Below, one piece after another: positions 1 through 8,457 of a stretch of DNA of 14,948 nucleotides (the stretch's first letter is position 1; each line of letters begins with the position of its first letter). The notes under the pieces were generated by a model. That model made no database searches, was not told the origin of the DNA, and saw only the letters and a list, made by a program, of their open reading frames with translations. Position numbers and translations under genes: made by a program. Source of the DNA: Coemansia sp. RSA 1804 (Eukaryota > Kickxellomycota > Kickxellomycetes > Kickxellales > Kickxellaceae); contig JANBTH010000553.1 of the NCBI GenBank assembly GCA_027578815.1, positions 1 to 14,948 of the forward strand, written 5' to 3'.

Positions 1-817
1 CTGCCAGTGCAATGTCATCTGCAAATGCTATTGCTCTAAAATCATAATTCTCTAGTGGTAATCCCTTGAGGTTTTTGCGCAAGTAGCACAACAGCAGTTC
101 AGCAACTATATTATATAGTAGTGGTGAGAGTGGATCTCCTTGTTGCAGCCCTTGCCGGACCAGGAACCATGGTGATATACCTATAGAACTCTTTACTGAT
201 GCCTGCGCCTTGGCATATAAGTGCTGGATAAAGTTGCAGAATCGAGGACCTATTCTGCCTTTCTCCAGACATCTGTCTAGGTATGACCAGTCAACGCGAT
301 CATATGCCTTCCGCTGGTCTAGCAATAGGACCACCCCACTACACTCCTCAGGCATGTACTTTCCCTTCTCTATTGCCATATTCAGCGTGTGGATATTGTT
401 GAAAATTGATCGGCCCTTTATAAAGCCTGTCTGTTGCTCATTGATGATATGTTTGCACGCTCTCTGCATACGAGCTGTCATGATGCTGGTCAGTAGCTTA
501 ATGTCACAATCGCTGAGAGAAAGTGGGCGCCAGTTTCCCAGATCGCGTAGGTCACCTTTCTTAGGTAAGAGCACTATATGTGTTTGCTGCCAGCTGAGTG
601 GAAGCTCACCACCATTCCAACTCCAGTTATATAGGGATACCAGTACTGGTGCAATCTTGTCACTATGTGCTTTGTAGAACTCGTAAGTAAGCCCATCCGG
701 TCCAGGGGCTTTGTTGTTTGGTGCTGCCTTTATCACATCCATTACTTCTTCCAGCTGGATAGCAGCATCAAATTGTGCTGTTAGCTCCTGGGGTATTTTT
801 GCATTAGAATTGCTTGT
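1..817 (-). mobile_element. 5'-truncated L1-like non-LTR retrotransposon, partial reverse transcriptase
   Basis: The minus strand is open from base 817 to base 2 (272 codons, no stop) and reads as the fingers and palm of a LINE reverse transcriptase. In order I see NNKAPGPDGL (about 690-719), LLPKKGD, NWRPLSLSDCD, QQTGFIKGRSIFNN, the motif-A segment LLLDQRKAYDRVDW with its catalytic Asp at 317-319, QGDPLSP at 122-142, and the active-site FADD box at 14-25. Such enzymes copy element RNA at a nicked target (target-primed reverse transcription). The endonuclease domain expected upstream is missing: the frame meets TAA at 818-820 and the DNA turns AT-rich there. This fits the 5' truncation typical of LINE insertions. 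The 3' half (thumb, tail, poly-A) lies beyond the left edge. The clade is L1/Tx1-like by motif style only. No frameshift or stop is visible in the retained part, so the copy may be young. Confidence 0.93.
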
Positions 818-1895
818 TTATTCTTGATGTATTTCCTAATCTGTAATAAATTATTTAAATTTTTATACAATATTAATAATATCAGCTAGTATTATATTTT
901 TATTCACCTCTTGCAAATGTGGTCTCTCATTGTTCTAATTCAATTCGCTACTATATAAGCATCAATGTTTCCTTGCCAACCTTATTTTTTGAAAGGATAT
1001 ATCATTCCTCACTACCATTTTGATTTAATTGGATAACACGCATAAATCAGTAGATTATTACTTTTTAACAGAATGCCAACTATATATGACTGATGCTATG
1101 ATGACTGCATGTACTGTGATGAAAGAGTAAGAGCCGATTGCACGCATAAAAGTAATATACCTCATCGTAAACCAAGAAAAACTATATTGAATCGCTGTCC
1201 CAATAGTGCATGCGTGAGCAATGGTCACCCACCTGACAGCTACTAATAATGTTGTGGTTAGTTATCTTTTTAATTTCTAAAAATTAAATTTGAATAGGTA
1301 ATTATCATTAAATTGTGGAAAATTGAAGTAACCATTAGACAGTATAGAGTAGGGCAAATGTTAAGAACAGAGTGGTAGTAGCAATTAAGGTATAAAAATA
1401 TAATTAAAAAAGAAAATATTCTGCTAGCCTCAAAATGAGAGCACACATTTTCTGCTGACTATTATTAAAGATTTATGTTTAATCAAAATTTAAATTATGT
1501 GGAATAAGTAGCATCATCACAAGCGACGTAATTTGATATTTCATCTGTGACGGCATACGAGTGGAACAGTCAACTTTTGATAATAAGAAATGCATTTGGA
1601 ATTCAAACTGAATAAAACTTTAGAATTGCCCAATAAATTTCATGGCTGGTCTTGAAGTTTCATGTGGCTTTCAGATTACATATCGCAATGGTTAATAGAA
1701 TTAGCAAATATGATTGCTCACCTTTAAAAGTATGTCATAATGACACCCGCCTTTATGTAATACATGCAGTACTAGTATATAAGTATGTAAGCATTTATCC
1801 CTGTATGCCACCCCTCAATTAAAAAGTAAACCAATTATCTTTTAATTTTCTTTAAGACTGCACGTTTTACACATTAGCACATTTAAAATATTGTA
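818..1895. other. AT-rich intergenic region, no gene recognised
   Basis: About 1.1 kb of AT-rich sequence between the truncated retrotransposon and the first small ORF. I see no conserved protein, tRNA or ordered repeat. A TATATAAG at 1776-1783 lies about 110 bases before the ATG at 1896 and could serve as a TATA box for that ORF, but such strings are common in DNA of this composition. Confidence 0.5.
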
Positions 1896-2099
1896 ATGTC
1901 ATTGCTATCTAAACTTTCTTGTTTAAAGAAAACTAAAATCAAAAGAGCAGAGCATTCAAAGAATGGGCCATTTAGTAATATGAATAAGTTTGAATGCGTT
2001 AATTGCGAATTTACTATAGTCTCAGCTAAATCATGGACATCTAAACATTGCATGCTCTGTCACTCTGGAATGCAATTGAAAGAACAAAAAAAGACATAA
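1896..2099 (+). CDS. small hypothetical protein with two cysteine pairs (possible zinc ribbon)
   Basis: This 67-codon ATG ORF is not a recognised family. Its N-terminal half is basic (KKTKIKR). The C-terminal half carries C34-x2-C37 and, 14 residues later, C52-x2-C55, flanked by H51 and H56 (HCMLCH). That arrangement could bind one zinc ion, as zinc ribbons do. It ends in another Lys-rich stretch (KEQKKT). A TATA-like TATATAAG lies at 1776-1783 and an AATAAG, a weak poly(A)-signal variant, at 2110-2115. Its base composition is close to its surroundings and no homology can be claimed, so it may be chance. It could also be one exon of a spliced gene, though I found no convincing partner exon. 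Confidence 0.3.
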   Translation: MSLLSKLSCLKKTKIKRAEHSKNGPFSNMNKFECVNCEFTIVSAKSWTSKHCMLCHSGMQLKEQKKT

Positions 2100-2213
2100 G
2101 GAAACTCTAAATAAGAAAAGTTTGATTGAGCAGTGTATGCACAAGAGGTAAAGTAGCCTTTGCAACGTGTTGCTTATATCTGTTGAGTGGGTCAGGCTGA
2201 ACGGCATGTAAGG

Positions 2214-2366
2214 ATGGATTTCCGGATAAACCCAAGGTCCGAGCCTCTGGAGACGCATAGCCTGAGAAGATTACATATAGACGCTGAGGAGGCTAATTTT
2301 GTACGAGATATCTTTAGCTTGTCTAACGGATTCCTACGCTCTTATTTATCACGTTCTTTATCTTGA
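2214..2366 (+). CDS. 50-codon hypothetical ORF in a locally GC-richer patch
   Basis: A short ATG ORF lies in a patch (about 2100-2600) that is visibly less AT-rich than the DNA to its left. The product is charged and polar, with a Glu/Arg/Leu-rich middle (EPLETHSLRRLHIDAEEANF) and no recognisable motif. A canonical AATAAA follows at 2407-2412, about 40 bases past the stop. The opposite strand has an overlapping 80-codon ATG frame (2323-2565, minus), so strand choice is uncertain. The frame is open only back to about 2187. It could be a real microprotein, a terminal exon or a gene remnant; the evidence is thin. Confidence 0.17.
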   Translation: MDFRINPRSEPLETHSLRRLHIDAEEANFVRDIFSLSNGFLRSYLSRSLS

Positions 2367-3171
2367 CGGTCCGCTTTGACGCTTGGAACAGTTCAAGTGA
2401 CATTAAAATAAAGGATAATAATTTCAATGAAAGAAACGGCAAATATTGGGCGTTGTAGTACAAGAGTGTAGTACGTCTCCTAAGTGTGTCTGTGGATGAG
2501 AAAGGTGAGTGCGTTATTTCATTAAAGATTGATTTTAACATTTGGGGTTTCTGAGGTGAAGACATAGTTGGTTACAGCTCTGCTAAAGCCAAATCTGTAC
2601 AGCCACTTTTCATTAGACTGTGGAAAGCTGAAATGTTTGTTAATGTGACCTTTCTAGCCAAGTGCTAATATGTCGTCGAACAAAAAGCAGTGGATGGCTT
2701 GGATGACATCAGAAGCAGCTATTCTTTCTCTTTGCTTTTATTGATGTTGCCTGCTTGCTTGCATGATGCACGTTTCTTTTTTATTCAACAAAGCCAGCCA
2801 TGTTTTTCTTTTTTTTTTTTTTTTCCAGTCTTTTCTTCATCCTGTTTTTTTTTTTGGGGGGGGGGGGTTTGCTTTATTGCTCTCTCTTTTTGACATTCAT
2901 TTCGCTTGCAAACCACTGCTATCGTTGTCTGTTATTATTTGCTTATTCCAGCCGATACACACACAAACACATTGTCGTAAATTGCAAAAAAAACGTAATG
3001 ACAAACATCGGAGCAAATGGCAAAAGAGCCAGCTATTCGGTAAGCATCCAGCCCACCCACCCACCATTACGCGCAATTGCAAGCGTAGGAAGGAGCAAAA
3101 AACTAACGGTTTAGAGCACTGCAAAGTAGACGCTTGGACAGACGCCAGCAGCAACGACGGCTGGCGCAGAG
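2367..3171. promoter_or_regulatory. upstream region of the striatin gene with T-rich and G12 tracts
   Basis: About 800 bases without a supported gene. The part from 2790 to 2990 is pyrimidine-rich on the plus strand: long T runs at 2800-2824, then T11 (2845-2855) directly joined to G12 (2856-2867), then a CT-rich stretch. Homopolymer T tracts are common nucleosome-excluding elements in fungal promoters, so this is the likely core promoter of the downstream gene. The stretch 2998-3129 may hold a small first coding exon and intron, listed separately. A 24-codon ATG ORF at 2670 has no supporting feature. Confidence 0.45.
2998..3129 (+). other. possible first exon (2998-3039) and intron (3040-3129) of the striatin gene
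   Basis: An ATG at 2998 opens 14 codons that end exactly at a donor-like GTAAGC (3040-3045). A branch-point-like CTAAC lies at 3103-3107, and a TAG acceptor ends at 3129, about 23 bases further on. Splicing here would remove 90 bases, keep the frame (phase 0) and join to the open frame that runs into the striatin ATG at 3172. It would add 28 residues before that Met. Known striatins carry residues before the coiled coil, which makes an upstream exon plausible. It is unproven, and a start at 3172 needs no intron. Confidence 0.3.
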
Positions 3172-3689
3172 ATGTTTGAGCGGGCGATCGCGGTGATGCA
3201 GAGCGAGTGGCGACGGTTTGAGCAGGAGCGGACGTCGTGGGACGTGGAGCGCGTCAGGTTCAAAGCGAAAGTAAGCGCACTGGAGAAGCGAATAGAGCAC
3301 CTGTCGGCCGTCCACAGCGCGTCGCGGAAGCATATCGATGTTCTGGAGGCGCTGCTACGCGGTAGCGGCAAAAGCAAGGAAGGAGCTAAGGCGTCGGCGA
3401 GAAGCGAGGCTGCGGATGCTGCTGTGGAGACGGCGGAGACGAATGGCGACAGCAGTGGCGTGCTGGTGACGGTGGAGGACCTGGTTGAGGCCACAGCCAG
3501 GACTAGAGAGAGGAGCAGGCAGCTGCTGTCTCGGTGTCTGAATGAAATTGAAGTGCTCATAAGCAGCCCACCAGCCACCGCAGAGCCGACTCTGCCACTG
3601 CAGGAGCAGGAGCAGCAGGAGCAGCAGGAGCAGCAGCAGCAGGAGCAGCAGCAGCAGCAGCAGCAGGAGCAGCAGCAGCAGCAGCAGCA

Positions 3690-3724
<35 letters not shown>

Positions 3725-5295
3725 CCAGCACCTCTTCGGTCATAGGCCTTCTGCAGCGCAAAGATAGCAAGCCAGCAGCAGCAGCAGCAGCAGCAGCATC
3801 AGAATGCGAGACCAGTCTGGCGCGCAACATAATCGAGAGCGAGGAGAGGTCGGATGCCAGCAAGCGGCGGCTCGTGACAGGACTGCCACGCGTCGCGGAG
3901 TCCGCAGAGAGACAGCCACAGCAGAAGCAGCGCAAGCAGCAGCAGCAGCAGCGACAGCGAGGAGCATCGGAGCCACCTCCAGCGCTCCAGCCGGCGCAGG
4001 AGTGTGCGGCCGCTGCCGGAACCGATGACGACGAGGACGAGGGTGAAGATGGAGATGGAGATGAAGATGAGGACGAAGGCGGCAGCAGCAGCAAGGCGCT
4101 GACGGTGGACGAGGTTGATGGCGGCAGCGAGATTAGCAGCAGCAGCAGCAGCAGCAGCAGCGTGGGCTGGGCAGAGTGGCGGCTGGAAAGGACGTTTGTT
4201 GGGCACATGGACACGGTGCGCGCGGCATGTGTGCGCAGGGATGTTGGCGGCAGCAGCGGCTGGGGAGCGCAGCTGCTGACGGGGTCGGACGACGGCATGC
4301 TTATGCTGTGGGACATCGACAGCGATGGCCAGCAGCGCCAGAGCCAGCAGCAGCACCAGCGGCGGCGCTCGTCGGCATCGGCGCGCCTGCGACTGCAGCA
4401 GCAGCGGGGGCCGGGCGCCGCAGCGGCGGGCCCGGCTTCGATATTCCGCGGGCACCTGGCGGGGATCACCAGCGTGGAGGCGTCGGCGGCGCACGCGGTG
4501 GCATTCACCGGGTCGCTGGACAGCAGAATCGGCGTGTGGCGCCTGGCGGCCGGCGCAGGCGACCCGTTTGCCGCGGGCGAGCTGGCCGGCCACGCAGACG
4601 CAGTCTGGGGCCTCGCGCTCAGCGACCGCGCATCGCTGCTGGCCTCGGTGTCGGCCGACGCAACGTGCAAGCTGTGGAGCATCGGCGCCGCCGCCAAGGC
4701 GAGCGGCGACGCGGCAGGCGGAGGCGCCAGCGCGCTGCACACGTATGCGCGCGGCTGCGCCGCGGCGCCGACGTCGGTGTGCTTTGCGGCGGCCGACGGC
4801 GCGCGCGTGGCGGTTGGCTACGCCGACGGATGCATCGAGGTGTACGACAGCGCGGCCGGGCGCGCGGGCGCGCAGCTGCGCGCGGCGGGCGCGCGCATCA
4901 CAAAGCTGGCGAGCCGGCTCGCCGAGTCGGAGCACGTGCTGGGCGCGGCGTCGGCGGACGGGGCGGTGCGGCTGTTCGACGCGCGCAGCGGGCGCAGCGA
5001 GCTGACGGTGGCGGCGGGCGCGGGCGGCGCCGCCGCGACGGCGTGCGCCATGTGGGCGGGCGGCGGCGCGGCGGCGGCGCTGGTGACGGGCGCGGCGGAC
5101 GGCGTGGTGCGGTGGTGGGACCGGCGGCGCGCGCGGGCCAGCGTGCACGAGGCGCTGGCGCACCGGCGCAGGGGCCACGAGGGCGTGTGCGCGCTGTGCG
5201 TGGTGCCGGCGGCGCGCGGCGGCGCGGCGGCGGTGGCAAGCGCCGGCGCCGACGCCACGGCGAAGGTGTTCCGCGGCGCAGCGGCTGCCGGCTAG
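3172..5295 (+). CDS. pro11: striatin-family STRIPAK scaffold protein (PRO11/Far8-like)
   Basis: Striatins are regulatory B''' scaffolds that tie PP2A to GCK kinases in the STRIPAK complex, on endomembranes and the nuclear envelope; in fungi they govern cell fusion, septation and development. The 707-residue product begins with the family's coiled coil (about 1-63; VMQSEWRRFEQER is close to the conserved striatin core). A low-complexity linker follows: Gln/Glu-rich 144-183, Ala run 201-209, acidic 284-303, Ser run about 321-330. A WD40 propeller fills 332-707, with FRGH, ELAGHADAVWGLAL, SADATCKLW, PTSVCF and the closing GADATAKVF all matching striatin blades. ATG 3172 is the first Met in this frame (TAG at 3127-3129 upstream). 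The initial hydrophobic part of the caveolin-binding segment seems absent unless an upstream exon exists. The WD part is extremely Ala/Gly-rich because of very high GC. The stop overlaps that of convergent VPS16. Confidence 0.93.
3601..3722 (+). repeat. imperfect CAG trinucleotide repeat encoding polyglutamine
   Basis: About 40 codons of CAG interrupted by GAG at intervals give a Gln tract with regular Glu breaks inside the striatin linker. The GAG breaks may limit slippage. Related CAG-type tracts occur in other frames of the same gene: GCA units at 3772-3797 encode Ala, and AGC units at 4083-4092 and 4135-4160 encode Ser. Confidence 0.95.
5292..5295. other. shared CTAG: overlapping stop codons of convergent striatin and VPS16
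   Basis: The plus-strand gene stops with TAG at 5293-5295. The minus-strand gene stops with TAG read from 5294-5292. Both use the palindrome CTAG (inside GCTAGC), so the coding regions overlap by four bases. Each mRNA's 3' UTR must therefore lie inside the other gene's coding sequence. I see no AATAAA or ATTAAA for either transcript within the neighbouring gene body. Confidence 0.93.
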
Positions 5296-7976
5296 CGCGA
5301 GCCGCCGCCGGCCTGCAGCTGCGCCAGCTGGCGCGCAACATCCGCGCGCAGCGCTGCGTCCGTGGCCTGCGCGTGGATGCGGCGCAGCGAGTCGGCGTCG
5401 CGCGCGGCCACGGCGGCCTGCGCGGCCTCGCGGAGGAAGCCGATGCGCAGATACAGCGCGGCGCGCGACTCGGCCGCGCAGCGCGGGATGTAGCGGGCCG
5501 CCTCCTGGAACTGCAGCGCGGCAACGCACTCGTCGACAAACGGCCGGAAGCCGATCGGCGGCCTCCCGCGCGCTGCGTTGGCCAGGCGCGCAAGCTCCGT
5601 CCAGTCGCGGCGCTGCACCAGCGCATGCAGCTTGATCCAGCAGAACCGCGCGTCGGGGATCCCGAAGTCCGAGCGCAGCCTGGCGGCGCGCGAGTAGTTT
5701 CCCGCCGCCAGGCACCGCGCAACCGTCGCGCCCAGCGGCAGCCCGGCGAACGCCTCGCCCGGCATGTCGGCCTCCAGCTGGCGCTGCGCGCGGAGCAGGC
5801 GGATGTGCGAGTCGAGCGCGCGCGCCTCGATCGGCGGCACACGCGCCGGCGCGCCGGCTGCGCGAGCGAGCTGCTTGGCGGCGGCGGCAAGGCGGGCGAT
5901 GCGGCGCGCGGGGTCCGGCTCGGCCAGCGCCTGCAGCACAGCGAGGCGCGCGGCCTTCGCGAGCGCGTCGTCCTGGAAGTAGTAGTCGTCGAGCACGGGC
6001 GCGCCGGTCGCCACGCAGTACTTCTCGAACAGGCGGCCGGCGACGGCGGGAGCGCGGCCGATTGCGTGGAAGAAGTCGGCCAGCGGCAGCGCCTTGAGCT
6101 GGTGGAAGACCACAAAGTAAACGAGGTCGGCGTCGCCGCTGCGCACCGCGGCATCCATCGCCGCTGCGTCGTGGCCCATCGAGATCAGCAGCGGCACCTG
6201 GCTTGCTGCGCGCGGCTCGAGCTGCAGCAGCCGCGCGGCGAGGCGCTTGTATCCGCAGCGGTCGGCCACGGCGGCAATGTCGGCGTACGACGCCACAGGC
6301 GGCGGCCGGGCGCCGCCGCCGCCGCCGCCGCCGCCGCCAGCGCTGATCGAGTCCAGGCGCGCGCGCAGCACATTGAACAGCGCGTCGTCGTCGAGCGCGG
6401 AGGCGCGGATCTTGGCGCACGCCCAGTGCACGTAGACGGCGTCGGCGGGCGCGCTCAGGTACTGGCACACGCGCAGCGCCAGCGCATGCTTGTTGCGGTG
6501 CAGCAGCCGCGATATCCACGCCTCCAGCGGCAGGCTCTGGAACTGCATCAGCGTCGCCGGGATCCCGACAGCCGGCGACGCCAGGCAGTTGATGACGCGC
6601 AGGCTGCGGCACATGTCGGCTATGCGGTCGCCGCTGTACACGGCCAGAAATGCGCGCCCCGCCGACGCCGCGCGCAGCAGCGCCTGCTGCACCTCCGCCA
6701 GCGGCTCGGCGCCGGCGGCCGCCACGCAGGCATCGACGGCCTGCGGCATCTCGTCGCGGATGCTGCGGACGATCTCGTCGGCGCGCGACGAGTGCGCGCG
6801 GATGCTGTCGAGCGCATCGTACAGCAGCGCTGCCGGCGCCGTCGATCCGATCTGGAACACGCTGCGCGCATCGTCGCCGACCTTGCTGAGGAACTCGTGC
6901 GCTGCGCCGTTGAACATGCGCACGCCGTCCAGCTCCTGCACCAGATGCACCGGCGCCGCGTGCGCAAACGAGAGCGTGTCGCCGAACGGGCCCACCAGTA
7001 CCGCCTCGGCGGCGTAGCTGGCGACGACTGCGTCGCTGCCGCACCACGCAACGTCGCGCGGCGCCTCGCCCGGCGTGCGCACGTACTCCGAGTACGAGCG
7101 CTGGAAGTCTATCGACACCACCTGCACGCGGCTGCTGCCGTCGCCGTCGTTGCCGCTGCAGAGCGCGACGAGTCGTCCGTTCGGCGACACCGAGATGCGC
7201 GTGTACGGGCCCTGGTCCAGCAGCTGGTCCTGCATGCCGCCGGCGTCGACAAGCACAACCGTGCGGCCGGTCGCAGCAAGCACCTCGACGTGGTGGCTCA
7301 GCGTCAGATGCGGCGCAACGACCGCCCAGCTGTGCGGCATCTCCGCCAGACGCTGTTGCTGCTGCTGCAGCATTGGGTCGCCAGACGCTGCTGCTTCTGC
7401 TGCACCAAGCATCCGCGGCTTGGGCTCGCCAATGTCGTTGACGTACACAAACCGGAATGCTCCTGTCATCGCCACAAAGCCCTGGTCCCAGAACCGGCAG
7501 TCGACGATGCCGGCCTCGCGCGCCTCGGGCCCCAGCGAGAACGTCGTCGTCGGCTCCTGCTGGCCGCCCAGCGAGAACACGCGCACATTGCCGTCCTCCT
7601 GCACGCACACCAGCTCCTCGCGCGAGTTCCAGCTGAATCCCGCGATGCGCGCCAGCAGCATCGGCCCGCCGCCGCCGCCGCCGCCGCCGTTGTTGTGGTT
7701 GTTGTTGTTGTTGTTGTTTTCGTCATCGTACTCGATGCGTCCAATTGCCGCGCCGCTTGCCGCGAACACGCTGATTGCAGAGTCCAGCACCGGTGCCGCG
7801 CCCGCCTCCAGCAGCTGTCGGTCGTCGCGCACCAGCGCAATTGGCCCGCCAAAGGGCGCTGCTGCCACGCGGTACCTGCTGAGGTCCAGCCCGGCCCACT
7901 GCATCTGGTAGATGCGGTGCAGGCGGTAGAATGTGTCGTGGATTGGGTGCCAGTCCGAGGCCGGATGCGCGGTCAT
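5292..7976 (-). CDS. VPS16: VPS16, core subunit of the HOPS and CORVET tethering complexes
   Basis: VPS16 is shared by CORVET and HOPS, which tether endosomes and vacuoles and chaperone SNARE assembly together with VPS33. The 894-residue product matches the family along its length and is slightly longer than the usual 800-850 residues. The N-terminal beta-propeller (about 5-420) shows AAAPFGGPIALVRD (38-51), EELVCVQEDGNVRVFSL and LVQELDGVRMF. The C-terminal alpha-solenoid shows LLRAASAGRAFL, YLSAPADAVYVHWACAKIR, SGDADLVYFVVFHQLK and FGIPDARFCWIKLHAL. The excess length is partly two low-complexity inserts: an Asn run followed by Gly8 (87-104) and Gly9 (about 546-554). The start fits the family N-terminus (SDWHPIHDTFY) and no intron is needed. 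It shares its upstream region with NDUFS1 and converges on striatin with overlapping stops. Confidence 0.96.
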   Translation of the reverse strand: MTAHPASDWHPIHDTFYRLHRIYQMQWAGLDLSRYRVAAAPFGGPIALVRDDRQLLEAGAAPVLDSAISVFAASGAAIGRIEYDDENNNNNNNHNNGGGGGGGGPMLLARIAGFSWNSREELVCVQEDGNVRVFSLGGQQEPTTTFSLGPEAREAGIVDCRFWDQGFVAMTGAFRFVYVNDIGEPKPRMLGAAEAAASGDPMLQQQQQRLAEMPHSWAVVAPHLTLSHHVEVLAATGRTVVLVDAGGMQDQLLDQGPYTRISVSPNGRLVALCSGNDGDGSSRVQVVSIDFQRSYSEYVRTPGEAPRDVAWCGSDAVVASYAAEAVLVGPFGDTLSFAHAAPVHLVQELDGVRMFNGAAHEFLSKVGDDARSVFQIGSTAPAALLYDALDSIRAHSSRADEIVRSIRDEMPQAVDACVAAAGAEPLAEVQQALLRAASAGRAFLAVYSGDRIADMCRSLRVINCLASPAVGIPATLMQFQSLPLEAWISRLLHRNKHALALRVCQYLSAPADAVYVHWACAKIRASALDDDALFNVLRARLDSISAGGGGGGGGGARPPPVASYADIAAVADRCGYKRLAARLLQLEPRAASQVPLLISMGHDAAAMDAAVRSGDADLVYFVVFHQLKALPLADFFHAIGRAPAVAGRLFEKYCVATGAPVLDDYYFQDDALAKAARLAVLQALAEPDPARRIARLAAAAKQLARAAGAPARVPPIEARALDSHIRLLRAQRQLEADMPGEAFAGLPLGATVARCLAAGNYSRAARLRSDFGIPDARFCWIKLHALVQRRDWTELARLANAARGRPPIGFRPFVDECVAALQFQEAARYIPRCAAESRAALYLRIGFLREAAQAAVAARDADSLRRIHAQATDAALRADVARQLAQLQAGGGSR

Positions 7977-8457
7977 TGTGTGCGAGTCCGATTATATATG
8001 GAGATATAGAATACAGAGTATGCTTGGATTATTGTAGAGTTTAATGAATCAAAAGAGTGGGCAGAACAGAAATGAGAGGAAAGAAAAGGATAAAACATTG
8101 GGTGGCGGACATGCAATTTGCGCACTGGTTTTATGCCCTACTAGGGCAAGTAGCATTCAGCGTATGCTAGCAACAATTGCTGATCTGCTTGATCCGCTGA
8201 TTGATCCGATGTAATGATATTATCTCTCGTAGGGAAAAATGTGTGAGAAAAGAAAGAGCCAGTAGTGCATTTTTGGTGGAGCCCAACAAAATGCTACTGA
8301 ATAACTCCATCTCAATATTTATCTTGTATCTTATCTCTTGCTTTTTCTTTCAAATACTATCAATTCTTTTTTTTTTTTTTTCATTCGCTTGTCCTTTTCC
8401 CTTCCTTTTTTGTATCCCCCTCAATTCATTGTACACTTTAGAACTTTACGTGAAGAA
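7977..8457. promoter_or_regulatory. divergent promoter region between VPS16 and NDUFS1
   Basis: The 481 bases between the two start codons must hold both promoters. Visible elements are a perfect palindrome GCCCTACTAGGGC (8135-8147); a pair of TTGATCCG direct repeats (8189-8196 and 8201-8208), 12 bases apart; and a strongly CT-rich tract with T14 (about 8340-8420) just before the NDUFS1 start, typical of fungal core promoters. A TATATAT at about 7993-7999 is only some 20 bases from the VPS16 ATG, too close for an ordinary TATA box of that gene. Confidence 0.6.

Noticed and set aside
210..677. A 155-codon plus-strand frame in the retrotransposon.
   Set aside because: The minus strand of the same bases encodes all the reverse-transcriptase motifs, so this frame is a shadow.
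2323..2565. An 80-codon minus-strand ATG ORF.
   Set aside because: No motif or signal supports it and it overlaps a plus-strand candidate; left as undecided and not called.
3111..4742. A 543-codon minus-strand frame with long Cys and Ser runs.
   Set aside because: It is the antisense reading of the CAG repeats and the striatin coding region.
3799..7608. A 1269-codon minus-strand frame across striatin and VPS16.
   Set aside because: It is the same composition shadow in a different frame from VPS16, with Arg-rich low-complexity product and no conserved motif.
4176..8009. A 1277-codon plus-strand frame antisense to VPS16 and overlapping striatin.
   Set aside because: Very high GC removes stop codons from all frames; the product is an Arg/Gly/Ala-rich string with no domain, while the VPS16 and striatin frames match their families.
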